A stretch of DNA of 64,000 nt. Origin: Hominenteromicrobium sp900549945 (GTDB lineage Bacteria; Bacillota; Clostridia; Oscillospirales; Acutalibacteraceae). The DNA lies in contig CABRNK010000006.1 of NCBI GenBank assembly GCA_902472305.1, positions 1 through 64,000 on the forward strand. The letters run 5' to 3'. The notes below the pieces were generated by a model that saw nothing but the letters and a program-made list of their open reading frames with translations, was not told where the DNA came from and did no database searches. The position numbers were made by a program, and so were the translations under genes. Positions 49,961 through 58,216 of the stretch are shown here, in pieces. Numbering within the stretch: the stretch's first letter is position 1; each line of letters starts with the position of its first letter.

Positions 49961-51163
49961 ATGGCAAAGGCTAAGTTCGAAAGAAATAAGCCCCATGTAA
50001 ACATCGGTACAATCGGTCACGTTGACCACGGCAAGACGACCCTCACGGCTGCGATCACGAAGGTTCTGGCGCTTCAGGGCCAGGCACAGTTCGAGGATTA
50101 CTCCATGATCGACAAGGCTCCGGAAGAGAGAGAGCGCGGCATCACGATCAACACCGCGCACGTCGAGTATGAGACGGCGAACCGTCACTACGCGCACGTT
50201 GACTGCCCGGGCCACGCCGACTATGTTAAGAACATGATCACGGGTGCTGCACAGATGGACGGCGCGATCCTTGTCGTTTCCGCTGCTGACGGCCCGATGC
50301 CGCAGACCAGAGAGCACATCCTGCTCTCCCGTCAGGTTGGCGTTCCCTACATCGTTGTCTTCATGAACAAGTGCGATCAGGTTGACGACGAAGAGCTCCT
50401 CGAGCTGGTCGAGATGGAAATCCGCGACCTCCTCAACGAGTATGATTTCCCGGGCGACGATACGCCGATCATCAAGGGCTCTGCGTTCGTTGCGCTGGAC
50501 AGCGCTTCCAAGGATCCGGCTGCTCCGGAGTACAAGTGCATCCACGAGCTCATGGACGCTGTTGACGCTTGGATTCCGACGCCGGAGCGCAAGAGCGACC
50601 TGCCGTTCCTGATGCCGGTTGAGGACGTGTTCACGATCACGGGCCGCGGCACTGTTGCTACGGGCCGTGTGGAGCGTGGCGTTCTGAAGATGTCCGACGA
50701 AATCGAAATCGTTGGTCTGACCGACGAGAGAAGAAAGTCCGTCGTTACGGGCATCGAGATGTTCAGAAAGCTCCTCGATTTCGCTGAGGCTGGCGACAAC
50801 GTCGGCGTTCTGCTCCGCGGCATCCAGAGAACGGATATCGAGCGCGGTCAGGTTCTGGCGAAGCCGGGCACCATTCATCCGCACACGAAGTTCAAGGGTC
50901 AGGTCTACGTCCTGACGAAGGATGAAGGCGGCCGTCACACCCCGTTCTTCAACAACTATCGTCCGCAGTTCTACTTCAGAACCACCGACGTTACGGGCGT
51001 TATCTCTCTGCCGGAAGGCACCGAGATGTGCATGCCCGGCGATAACGTCGTCATGGACGTTGAGCTGATCACCCCGATCGCGATCGAGGAAGGCCTCCGT
51101 TTCGCTATCCGTGAGGGCGGCAGAACGGTTGGTTCCGGCGTTGTTACCGCGATCAACGAGTAA
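49961..51163 (+). CDS. tuf: Elongation factor Tu
   Basis: Predicted product of 400 residues. GHVDHGKTTLT, DCPGHADYVKNM and NKCDQVDD mark the GTPase domain; domains II and III follow. AAAGGAGG precedes the ATG. Highly adapted codon use. Confidence 0.98.
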   Translation: MAKAKFERNKPHVNIGTIGHVDHGKTTLTAAITKVLALQGQAQFEDYSMIDKAPEERERGITINTAHVEYETANRHYAHVDCPGHADYVKNMITGAAQMDGAILVVSAADGPMPQTREHILLSRQVGVPYIVVFMNKCDQVDDEELLELVEMEIRDLLNEYDFPGDDTPIIKGSAFVALDSASKDPAAPEYKCIHELMDAVDAWIPTPERKSDLPFLMPVEDVFTITGRGTVATGRVERGVLKMSDEIEIVGLTDERRKSVVTGIEMFRKLLDFAEAGDNVGVLLRGIQRTDIERGQVLAKPGTIHPHTKFKGQVYVLTKDEGGRHTPFFNNYRPQFYFRTTDVTGVISLPEGTEMCMPGDNVVMDVELITPIAIEEGLRFAIREGGRTVGSGVVTAINE

Positions 51164-51192
51164 TTGACGTTTCAAAACTAAAAATCCATCAT
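51164..51192 (+). promoter_or_regulatory. Possible promoter upstream of the FMN riboswitch
   Basis: TTGACG (51164-51169) starts immediately after the tuf stop and is followed at 17 bases by CATCAT (51187-51192), a weak -10. No terminator was seen between tuf and the riboswitch, so read-through from tuf is also possible. Confidence 0.4.
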
Positions 51193-51195
51193 TTT

Positions 51196-51316
51196 CTTCG
51201 GGGCGAGGTGCAATTCCTCACCGGCGGTGAATGCCTTTGCATGAGCCCGCGACCGCTTTTAAGCGCTGATCCGGTGTGATTCCGGAGCCGACGGTTACAG
51301 TCCGGATGATAGAAGA
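51196..51316 (+). promoter_or_regulatory. FMN riboswitch (RFN element)
   Basis: The conserved RFN blocks are all present: GGGGCGAGGTGCAATTCC, TCACCGGCGGT, GAGCCCGCGA, GATCCGGTGTGATTCCGGAG, CCGACGGTTACAGTCCGG and ATGATAGAAGAA. A terminator and the riboflavin transporter gene follow directly. FMN binding would stop transcription of ribU. Confidence 0.97.
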
Positions 51317-51339
51317 AACGTGAATCAAAAGATTTTCGG

Positions 51340-51373
51340 CGTCCCGCGTGTTTTCCATGCGGGACGTTTTTTT
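51340..51373 (+). terminator. Riboswitch-controlled terminator before ribU
   Basis: CGTCCCGC pairs with GCGGGACG (51340-51347, 51359-51366), followed by seven T. It is the expression platform of the FMN riboswitch. Confidence 0.9.
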
Positions 51374-51421
51374 GATTCTCCCCGCGTTTCTGTAATTTTT
51401 ACAGAAAGGGTTCTGATTTTT

Positions 51422-52030
51422 ATGGCAACAAAAACCGTGCAAAGCGCCCGTGCAAATACCCGCAGAATTGCGATGACGGCGGTTTTGGCCGCAGCGGCCT
51501 CCGTGCTGATGTTCATCAGCTTTAAGCTGCCGTTTATGCCGAGCTTTATCTCACTCGATTTTTCCGAACTGCCCGCCTTGCTCGCGGCCTTCACGATGGG
51601 GCCCCTCAGCGGCGTGGCGGTCTGCTTCGTGAAAAATCTCGTCAACCTCACGCAGTCGATGACGGGCGGTGTCGGCGAACTTTCGAATTTCATCATCGGC
51701 TCGGCCTTTGTGATTCCCGCCGGCTTGATCTACCGCAGGCACCGCAGCTTTGGCGGCGCGGCGGCCGGCGCGCTGCTCGGCGCGGCCCTGATGGCTGTGC
51801 TCAGCCTGTTTTCAAACTACTATGTCGTCTACCCGATTTACACAAACATCATGTCCATGGATGCGATTCTCGGCATGTACCGGGCGATCAATCCGGGCAT
51901 CGAAAATCTCTGGCAGGCGCTGCTCGTGTTCAACGTGCCGTTCACGTTCTGCAAGGGGCTGATCAGCGCGGCGGTCACGCTGGCCGTCTACAAGAAGCTC
52001 GAGCCGGTGATCAATGGCCGGTCGCTGTAA
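51422..52030 (+). CDS. ribU: Riboflavin ECF transporter S component
   Basis: Predicted product of 202 residues with six hydrophobic segments. SLDFSELPALLAAFTMGPLSGVAVCFVKNLVNL and the GGVGELSNFIIGSAFVIPAGLIY block are characteristic of RibU. It binds riboflavin and works with the shared ECF module, not present here. The FMN riboswitch upstream supports the substrate. The ATG at 51422 was chosen; AAAGGG is about 13 bases upstream, so the start is slightly uncertain. Confidence 0.93.
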   Translation: MATKTVQSARANTRRIAMTAVLAAAASVLMFISFKLPFMPSFISLDFSELPALLAAFTMGPLSGVAVCFVKNLVNLTQSMTGGVGELSNFIIGSAFVIPAGLIYRRHRSFGGAAAGALLGAALMAVLSLFSNYYVVYPIYTNIMSMDAILGMYRAINPGIENLWQALLVFNVPFTFCKGLISAAVTLAVYKKLEPVINGRSL

Positions 52031-52088
52031 TTGTGCAGGTTATCGGATTTCTGCGCCGCATTTCGGTGAGATTTCCATGTTTTGCGCC

Positions 52089-52117
52089 TTGCGCAATTTG
52101 ACGAATTGTGCTATACT
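52089..52117 (+). promoter_or_regulatory. Promoter of metK
   Basis: TTGCGC (52089-52094) and TATACT (52112-52117) at 17-base spacing with an extended TGC. The SAM riboswitch begins 26 bases later. Confidence 0.7.
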
Positions 52118-52142
52118 GATCACAAATCAAATGAATATGCCC

Positions 52143-52246
52143 TTATCAAGAGCGACGGAGGGAACAGGCCCTTTGATGTCCGGCAACCTGCATTTTTTGC
52201 AAGGTGCTAATTCCTGCGGCATGGCAATGCCGAAAGATGAGGATTG
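52143..52246 (+). promoter_or_regulatory. SAM-I riboswitch (S box)
   Basis: The S-box blocks are clear: TTATCAAGAG, GACGGAGGGAACAGGCCC, TTTGATGTCCGGCAACC, GGTGCTAATTCCTGCGG and AAAGATGAGG. It precedes a terminator and metK, so SAM would shut off its own synthase. Confidence 0.97.
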
Positions 52247-52247
52247 C

Positions 52248-52280
52248 GAACCGCTCATCTTTTGTTGAGCGGTTCTTTAT
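52248..52280 (+). terminator. SAM riboswitch terminator
   Basis: GAACCGCTCA pairs with TGAGCGGTTC (52248-52257, 52266-52275), then TTTATTTT. The CTCATC part of the stem can also pair with GATGAG in the aptamer, giving the on-off switch. Confidence 0.9.
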
Positions 52281-52325
52281 TTTCCGAAAATTCCTTGTGT
52301 GGGGCAGCAGAAAGGAAGCGTTTTT

Positions 52326-53510
52326 ATGAACACGAACAGACATCTTTTCACCTCGGAATCCGTTACGGAGGGACATCCGGACAAGGTGTGCGACCAGATT
52401 TCCGACGCGATTCTCGATGCGATTCTCGCAAAGGATCCGACGGCGCACGTGGCCTGCGAGGTGACGGCGACGACAGGCATGGTGCACGTGATGGGCGAGA
52501 TTTCGACGGAGTGCTACGTGGACATCGACTCGATTGCGCGCGGTGTGATCAAAGAAATCGGCTACGATTCGCCGGACGCCGGCTTCAACGGCGCGACCTG
52601 CGGCGTGCTGACCTCGATCGACATGCAGTCGCCCGATATCGCGATGGGCGTCAACGAGTCGTTTGAGACGAAAAACGGCGCGGCTGATCAGGACGACCTG
52701 ACCGGCGCGGGCGATCAGGGCATGATGTTCGGCTATGCCTGCGACGAAACGCCGGAGCTGATGCCGATGACGATCTCCCTCGCGCACAAGCTCGCGAAGC
52801 AGCTCGCGAAGGTCCGTAAGGACGGCACGCTCGCTTATCTCCGCCCGGACGGCAAGACGCAGGTGACGGCGGAATACGAGGGCGACACCGTGAAGCGCAT
52901 CGATGCGATCGTCATCTCCACGCAGCACAGCGAATCGGTTTCGCTCGAGCAAATCCGCCGTGACATGGTCGAATACGTCGTGAAGCCGATCGTTCCGGCC
53001 GCGCTGATCGATGAAAACACGAAGTATTATGTAAACCCGACGGGGCGCTTTGTGATCGGCGGCCCGGTCGGCGACAGCGGCCTGACCGGCAGAAAGATCA
53101 TCGTCGATTCCTACGGCGGCGTGGGCCGCCACGGCGGCGGCGCGTTTTCCGGCAAGGACCCGACAAAGGTGGACCGCTCTGCGGCCTACGCGGCGCGCTA
53201 TGTGGCGAAGAACATCGTGGCGGCCGGCCTCGCGAAGAAGTGCGAGGTGCAGCTCGCGTATGCGATCGGCGTTGCGCATCCGGTTTCCGTGATGGTGGAC
53301 ACGTTCGGCACCGGCACGGCGGCGGATACCGCGCTGGCCGCGGCCGTGCAGAAGGTCTTTGACCTGCGCCCGAACGCGATCATCCGCGAGCTCGACCTCA
53401 GAAAGCCGATCTACCGCCCGCTCGCCGCCTACGGGCACATGGGCCGCGAGGAACTCGGCGTGCGCTGGGAGCGTACCGATAAGACCGAGGCGCTGAAGGC
53501 CGCGCTGTAA
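52326..53510 (+). CDS. metK: S-adenosylmethionine synthetase
   Basis: Predicted product of 394 residues. LFTSESVTEGHPDKVCDQISDAILDAIL, GAGDQGMMFGYACDETPELMP, and GGAFSGKDPTKVDRSAAY are the substrate and metal motifs. It makes SAM from methionine and ATP. AGAAAGGA precedes the ATG. Confidence 0.97.
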   Translation: MNTNRHLFTSESVTEGHPDKVCDQISDAILDAILAKDPTAHVACEVTATTGMVHVMGEISTECYVDIDSIARGVIKEIGYDSPDAGFNGATCGVLTSIDMQSPDIAMGVNESFETKNGAADQDDLTGAGDQGMMFGYACDETPELMPMTISLAHKLAKQLAKVRKDGTLAYLRPDGKTQVTAEYEGDTVKRIDAIVISTQHSESVSLEQIRRDMVEYVVKPIVPAALIDENTKYYVNPTGRFVIGGPVGDSGLTGRKIIVDSYGGVGRHGGGAFSGKDPTKVDRSAAYAARYVAKNIVAAGLAKKCEVQLAYAIGVAHPVSVMVDTFGTGTAADTALAAAVQKVFDLRPNAIIRELDLRKPIYRPLAAYGHMGREELGVRWERTDKTEALKAAL

Positions 53511-53525
53511 GATGCTGAACCGAAA

Positions 53526-53563
53526 ACACCCGCCGGGCATAGAATGGCTCGGAGGGTGTTTTT
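53526..53563 (+). terminator. Terminator after metK
   Basis: ACACCC/GGGTGT (53526-53531, 53554-53559) with an inner CCG/CGG is followed by TTTT. Confidence 0.75.
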
Positions 53564-53618
53564 GCGTTTCGGCCGGGCGCGCCTCCGCCGAAGCCGGCCC
53601 GATTTTTCGGAAGGTTGG

Positions 53619-53963
53619 GTGATCGAATTGGAACCGATCGTGATCGTACTGTTCTGCATGCTGGCCTGCTGTGTTGTGACGGCGGCGGTCAAGGCCGTGA
53701 GCCTGTGGCTGACAAAATCGCGCCTGCTGCAGGAGGAGGTGCCGTTTACGGTTTATGTGACGGCGAAAAATGCCGATGAGGCCGAGTACGTGGTGCGCAG
53801 CGCGATGGAGCGAATCCGCTGGCTCGATCTCAGCGGTATGTGCCGCATCGTCTGTCTGAATCCCGCGGGTGACCCGGAGATCGAGGAAATCTACAAAAAA
53901 CTTATCCGGAAATACCCGTTTACCGAAATTGGGGCTTTGCAAACGCGAAAAGATGTTCTATAA
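53619..53963 (+). CDS. Small single-pass membrane protein, unknown
   Basis: Predicted product of 114 residues starting at GTG 53619 after GGAAGG. A hydrophobic segment (PIVIVLFCMLACCVVTAAVKAVSLWL, residues ~6-31) is followed by a soluble part with TVYVTAKNADEAEYVVRSAMERI, resembling no domain I can name. The C-terminus is rich in charged residues. It lies between metK and recD2 and overlaps the recD2 promoter. Confidence 0.65.
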   Translation: MIELEPIVIVLFCMLACCVVTAAVKAVSLWLTKSRLLQEEVPFTVYVTAKNADEAEYVVRSAMERIRWLDLSGMCRIVCLNPAGDPEIEEIYKKLIRKYPFTEIGALQTRKDVL

Positions 53964-53964
53964 T
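53936..53964 (+). promoter_or_regulatory. Promoter of recD2
   Basis: TTTGCA (53936-53941) and TATAAT (53959-53964), 17 bases apart, overlap the end of the upstream small gene. Confidence 0.7.
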
Positions 53965-53996
53965 AAAGGTATCAATTAGAAAGAGGAAGATCGCTA

Positions 53997-56228
53997 GTGC
54001 CGAACGAAAAAAAGCAGCTGCTCGAAATGGAGGGCAGCGTAGAAAATATCGTCTACCACAACGACAGCAACCAATACACCGTGATGGAGCTGAGCAGCGG
54101 CGATGCGCTCGTCACGGTGGTCGGCACATTTCCGTACATAAGCGTCGGGGAGAAGCTGCACCTGTACGGCACGTGGACGGCGCACGCGACCTTCGGCGAG
54201 CAGTTTAAATCCGAGGCGTTCGAGCGCTCGCGCCCGGAAACGACCTCGGCGATGCTGAAATACCTCTCGAGCGGCGCGGTGAAGGGGATCGGCGCGGCGA
54301 CGGCCGGGAAAATTATCGCGGCGTTCGGTGACGATGCGATTGACGTCATTGAGAACGACCCCGAGCGCCTAGCGACGATCAAGGGCATCACGCTGAAAAA
54401 GGCGCGGGAGATTTCCGGCGAGATGCAGCGCGTCAACGGCATCCGCGACCTGATGGCGTTTCTCGGCAGCTTCGGCGTGCGTCCGGAGGACGCCGTGAAG
54501 GTGTGGAAGGCGTACGGCGCGGATTCGGTTGCCTGCATTCAGGAGGACCCATACCGGCTGTGCAGTGATAAGATCGCGGTGGAATTCACGGTGGCGGATA
54601 AGCTCGCGGAGTCGCTCGAGTACGACAGGGCGAATGTGGAGCGCGTCAAGGCCGGCGTGCTGTATGTGCTGCGGCACAACCTTTTGAACGGCCACACCTG
54701 CCTGCCGGCCGATAAGCTCTGCACCGCCGCGGCGCAAATGCTCGGCGTATCGCTCGAGGACGCGCAGGCGGCGCTTTACGCGCTCTGCCGCGATTTTGAG
54801 GCTGTGTGCGAGAACTTCAGCGGGCGGGATTTCATCTTCCTGCCGAAGCAGCACCGCAGCGAGGTGTACAGTGCCGACCGCATCCGCATGATGCTGAAAT
54901 ACCCGCCGCAGTCGATCGTCGGCATCGACCGCGAGATCGAGGAGATCGAGCGCAGCGAGGGTATCGAGTACGCGCAGCTCCAGAAGGAGGCGATCCGCGC
55001 CGCGCTCGACAAGGGGCTTTTGATTCTGACGGGCGGACCGGGCACCGGCAAGACGACGACGCTCAACGCGATCATCCGTATTTTGATGGAGCAGGGCGAG
55101 CAGGTGTTTCTTGCGGCGCCGACCGGCCGCGCGGCGAAGCGCATGTCGGAGCTGACGGGGCAGGAGGCCAAGACGATCCACCGCATGTTACAGGTGGATT
55201 GGGACGAAAACGACAATCCGGTGTTCCAGCGCAACGAGCGCAACCCGCTCGAGTGCGACGCGGTCGTGATCGACGAGCTCTCGATGGTCGACGCCTACGT
55301 GTTCGAGAGCGTGCTGCGCGCCCTGCCGGTTGGCTGCCGGCTGATCCTCGTCGGGGACAGCGACCAGCTGCCGAGCGTCGGCGCCGGCAACGTGATCGGC
55401 GATCTGATCGCTTCCGGCATTTTTCCGACGGTGCAGCTCAGCGAGATCTTCCGGCAGTCGATGGAGAGCCTGATCGTGACGAACGCGCACCGCATCGTGG
55501 GCGGCGAGATGCCGGTGCTCAACGTGCGCAGCAGCGACTTCTTTTTCATGCCGGCGGAGGACGCGCACGCGGTGTCCGAGCTGGTGCTTTCCCTCGCCGT
55601 CACGCGGCTGCCGAAGAGCTACGGTTATTCGCCTGTGGCGGACATTCAGGTGCTCTGCCCGGGGCGCAAGGGGGAGATCGGCACTATCGAGCTGAATAAG
55701 CGGCTGCGCGAGCGCATCAACCCGCAGGCGAAGGATAAGCCGCAGGTTTCGGTGAACGGTGCGCTGTTCCGCGTCGGCGACAAGGTGATGCAGGTGAAGA
55801 ACAACTATGACCTGCCGTGGAGCCGGCCGGACGGCACGAGCGGCGAGGGTGTTTACAACGGCGATATGGGCATCGTGACGGACATCGACCGCGCAGCGGG
55901 CTGCATGCGCGTGCTGGTGGACGACCGCGAGGTGCTCTATGATTTCGAGCACGCCGCGGCAGAGCTGGAGCTCGCCTATGCGGTGACGGTGCACAAGAGT
56001 CAGGGCAACGAATTTACGGCGGTTATCATGCCGGTGTTTCCGGGTGCGCCGCAGCTCAGCTACCGCAATCTGCTTTACACGGGCATCACGCGCGCGAAGA
56101 AGCTCCTGATTCTCGTCGGCCGCCGCAGTGCGGTCGCCGATATGGTGGCGAACGACCGGAAAACGCGGCGCTTCTCCGGTCTGATGCGCTTTCTGACCGA
56201 GGAAGTGCCGGAGAAGGGGGAAGCATGA
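53997..56228 (+). CDS. recD2: RecD2-type ATP-dependent DNA helicase
   Basis: Predicted product of 743 residues with the long N-terminal region of RecD2 and helix-hairpin-helix-like VKGIGAATAGKIIAAFG. Walker A GGPGTGKTTT, VVIDELSMVD, and the C-terminal UvrD-like YAVTVHKSQGNEF are present. A 5'-3' helicase acting in DNA repair without RecBC. The start is GTG 53997 with AGAGGAAG. Confidence 0.95.
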   Translation: MPNEKKQLLEMEGSVENIVYHNDSNQYTVMELSSGDALVTVVGTFPYISVGEKLHLYGTWTAHATFGEQFKSEAFERSRPETTSAMLKYLSSGAVKGIGAATAGKIIAAFGDDAIDVIENDPERLATIKGITLKKAREISGEMQRVNGIRDLMAFLGSFGVRPEDAVKVWKAYGADSVACIQEDPYRLCSDKIAVEFTVADKLAESLEYDRANVERVKAGVLYVLRHNLLNGHTCLPADKLCTAAAQMLGVSLEDAQAALYALCRDFEAVCENFSGRDFIFLPKQHRSEVYSADRIRMMLKYPPQSIVGIDREIEEIERSEGIEYAQLQKEAIRAALDKGLLILTGGPGTGKTTTLNAIIRILMEQGEQVFLAAPTGRAAKRMSELTGQEAKTIHRMLQVDWDENDNPVFQRNERNPLECDAVVIDELSMVDAYVFESVLRALPVGCRLILVGDSDQLPSVGAGNVIGDLIASGIFPTVQLSEIFRQSMESLIVTNAHRIVGGEMPVLNVRSSDFFFMPAEDAHAVSELVLSLAVTRLPKSYGYSPVADIQVLCPGRKGEIGTIELNKRLRERINPQAKDKPQVSVNGALFRVGDKVMQVKNNYDLPWSRPDGTSGEGVYNGDMGIVTDIDRAAGCMRVLVDDREVLYDFEHAAAELELAYAVTVHKSQGNEFTAVIMPVFPGAPQLSYRNLLYTGITRAKKLLILVGRRSAVADMVANDRKTRRFSGLMRFLTEEVPEKGEA

Positions 56229-56890
56229 GGCGGCTTTTAAATCGGGTGCTGGCGTTTTTCTTTCCGGCGCGCTGCCTGCTCTGTGGGCGGCCCGCGGCGG
56301 TCGATGCGGATTTCCTCTGCGCAGACTGCGCCGCGCGGCCCGTGGAGCGCGTGTACCGCTACTTTGCGCTGCGCGTGCGGCGGGAGATGTACACGCTCGA
56401 GTGCCGCGCGCCGATGCGGTACCGGGAGCCGTTCCGCTCGACGCTCTGGCGCTTCAAGTTCCGCGGGGAGACAAGCCTTGCCGTGCCGCTCGCCGGGCTG
56501 ATGGCGCGCGTGCTGGCGGACGAGGCAGCGCAGTACGACTGCATCGTGCCGGTGCCCGTTTCGGCCGAGCGCCTCCGGGAACGCGGGTACGACCAGTCCA
56601 AGCTGCTCGCCGAGCGGCTTGCGGCGCAGACAGGCTTGCCCTGCCGCTGCCTGCTGCGGAAAACGCGCGACAACCGTACGCAGCACCGGCTGACGGCCAA
56701 GGAGCGCGCCGCGAATGTGCGGGGCGCGTACGCCTGCGGTGAGGCGAATGGCCTGCGCGTCCTCCTCGTAGACGACATTGTGACGACCGGCGCCACGGCG
56801 CGCGAATGCGCCGCCGTGCTCTACCGCGCCGGCGCGGCCGAGGTTCTGTGCGTCTGCTGTGCGGTTGTCGAAGCAAATTCGACGCAATAA
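56225..56890 (+). CDS. comF: ComF family protein (phosphoribosyltransferase-like)
   Basis: Predicted product of 221 residues. N-terminal zinc cysteines (CLLCGRP...CADC) and a C-terminal PRT domain with VLLVDDIVTTGATARECA. ComFC acts in transformation DNA uptake in competent bacteria; here it overlaps recD2 by 4 bases (ATGA), a coupling seen in Firmicutes, fitting a role with DNA repair or uptake. Confidence 0.93.
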   Translation: MRRLLNRVLAFFFPARCLLCGRPAAVDADFLCADCAARPVERVYRYFALRVRREMYTLECRAPMRYREPFRSTLWRFKFRGETSLAVPLAGLMARVLADEAAQYDCIVPVPVSAERLRERGYDQSKLLAERLAAQTGLPCRCLLRKTRDNRTQHRLTAKERAANVRGAYACGEANGLRVLLVDDIVTTGATARECAAVLYRAGAAEVLCVCCAVVEANSTQ

Positions 56891-56892
56891 CC

Positions 56893-56921
56893 TTGCAAAA
56901 CACGCTGTAATCCGGTACAAT
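56893..56921 (+). promoter_or_regulatory. Promoter of the mreB-like gene
   Basis: TTGCAA (56893-56898) and TACAAT (56916-56921), 17 bases apart, just after the comF stop. Confidence 0.75.
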
Positions 56922-57008
56922 AAGTGTAATAAGCTGGAAAAAGATCCTGCTTTTGCCGGGGAGACCAATGGCGGTGCGGCGAATAAAACGAACGGAGAAG
57001 AAAAGCCG

Positions 57009-58040
57009 ATGATAGGTACAGATATTGCAATCGATTTGGGCACAGCGAATTTCAGGCTGTTTGTCGATGGGCGCGGCGTGGTGGTCAACGAGCCGAACGT
57101 TGTCGCGGTGGATACATATACCGACCGCCTTGTCGCAATCGGGCGTGAGGCGTACGAGATGCTGGGGCGCACGAGCGACCGCGTGCGCGTCATAAAGCCG
57201 ATGAGCGGCGGCGTGATCTCCGATTTTTCTCTGATGGACGCGATGCTGCGCCATTATATGAAGCAGGTGAGCACGAGCCGCGTGTTCATGCCGCGCGTCG
57301 TCGTTACGGTGCCCAGCGGCATCACCGAGGTGGAAAAGCGCGCGGTCGTCGATGCGGTTGCGGCAAACGGTGTGCGGAAGATCTGCCTTTTAGAGGGACC
57401 GGCCGCCGCCGCGATCGGCGCGGGCATCGATATCACGCGCCCGCGCGGCACGATGGTTGTCACGCTGGGCGCGGGTATGAGCGATGCAGGCGTGGTCTCG
57501 ATGAACGGGCTCGCGGCTTCGCGGTCGATTCCCGTCGCCGGCGAAGCGTTCAACGAGGCGATCATCAAATATGCGCGCCGGAAGCTGGATCTTGTGATCG
57601 GCAGCCGCACGGCGGAGGCGGCGAAGCGCGCCGTGGGCTGCGCCTACCCGATGAAGCAGATCAAGACCTGCGTGCTCAAAGGGCGCGACGTGCAGTCCGG
57701 CCTGCCGGCAAAGGCGGAGATCACCTCAGATCAGCTTTTAGAGGCGGTGCTTGAGCCGGCGGCGGAGGTGGTGCGCATGATTCAGACCGCGCTGGAGGAG
57801 ACGCCGCCGGAGCTGATGGCGGACGTTGCGGGCGAGGGGATTTTGCTCGCGGGCGGCGGCGCGTACCTCAGCGGTTTTGACCGGCTGCTTGCGAAAAAGA
57901 CGAAGATGCGCGTGCGCGTGCTCGAGGAGCCGGAAAGCTGTGTGATCCGCGGCGCGGGCAGCGCCGTGAAGATGATCGACAAGGCTAAGTTTGACCCGAA
58001 AAACGGCAGCCGCGCGACGCCTCTGATCGCGTATTACTGA
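57009..58040 (+). CDS. MreB/Mbl family actin-like protein
   Basis: Predicted product of 343 residues. Actin-fold nucleotide motifs: IAIDLGTANFRLF (phosphate 1), VTLGAGMSDAGVVS (phosphate 2) and GILLAGGGAYLSGFDRLL (adenosine), with VPSGITEVEKRAVVDA and EGPAAAAIGAGI. It would assemble along the membrane to guide wall synthesis. mreC and mreD are not adjacent, so it may be an Mbl- or MreBH-like paralogue. GGAGAAG precedes the ATG. Confidence 0.93.
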   Translation: MIGTDIAIDLGTANFRLFVDGRGVVVNEPNVVAVDTYTDRLVAIGREAYEMLGRTSDRVRVIKPMSGGVISDFSLMDAMLRHYMKQVSTSRVFMPRVVVTVPSGITEVEKRAVVDAVAANGVRKICLLEGPAAAAIGAGIDITRPRGTMVVTLGAGMSDAGVVSMNGLAASRSIPVAGEAFNEAIIKYARRKLDLVIGSRTAEAAKRAVGCAYPMKQIKTCVLKGRDVQSGLPAKAEITSDQLLEAVLEPAAEVVRMIQTALEETPPELMADVAGEGILLAGGGAYLSGFDRLLAKKTKMRVRVLEEPESCVIRGAGSAVKMIDKAKFDPKNGSRATPLIAYY

Positions 58041-58162
58041 TTGGACGGCCCGGCGGGCGGGGAACCGGCGCTGGGAAAGCGGAGCGCGCGTTTACGGCGG
58101 CCGCAGGCAGTGTGATTCGGATACGGGGCAGGCCTTGTGCCGGGCGATTATAAGAGAAAATA

Positions 58163-58201
58163 AAGCGGCGGTGCAGCCCTCTGTGGAGCGCACCGCCGCT
58201 T
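58163..58201 (-). terminator. Terminator of the ddl-murI-DUF1934-argS operon
   Basis: AAGCGGCGGTGC pairs with GCACCGCCGCTT (58163-58174, 58190-58201); a T-rich run TTATTTTCTC follows on the minus strand. It also may stop read-through from the convergent mreB-like gene. Confidence 0.85.
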
Positions 58202-58216
58202 CGGCATTTCTGAAAT

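Noticed and set aside
47801..51175. Long minus-strand open frame opposite fusA and tuf
   Set aside because: Shadow of highly biased codon use; no start site or domain.
52098..52117. TTGACG at 52098 as the -35 of metK
   Set aside because: Only 8 bases separate it from the -10; TTGCGC at 52089 gives the correct 17.
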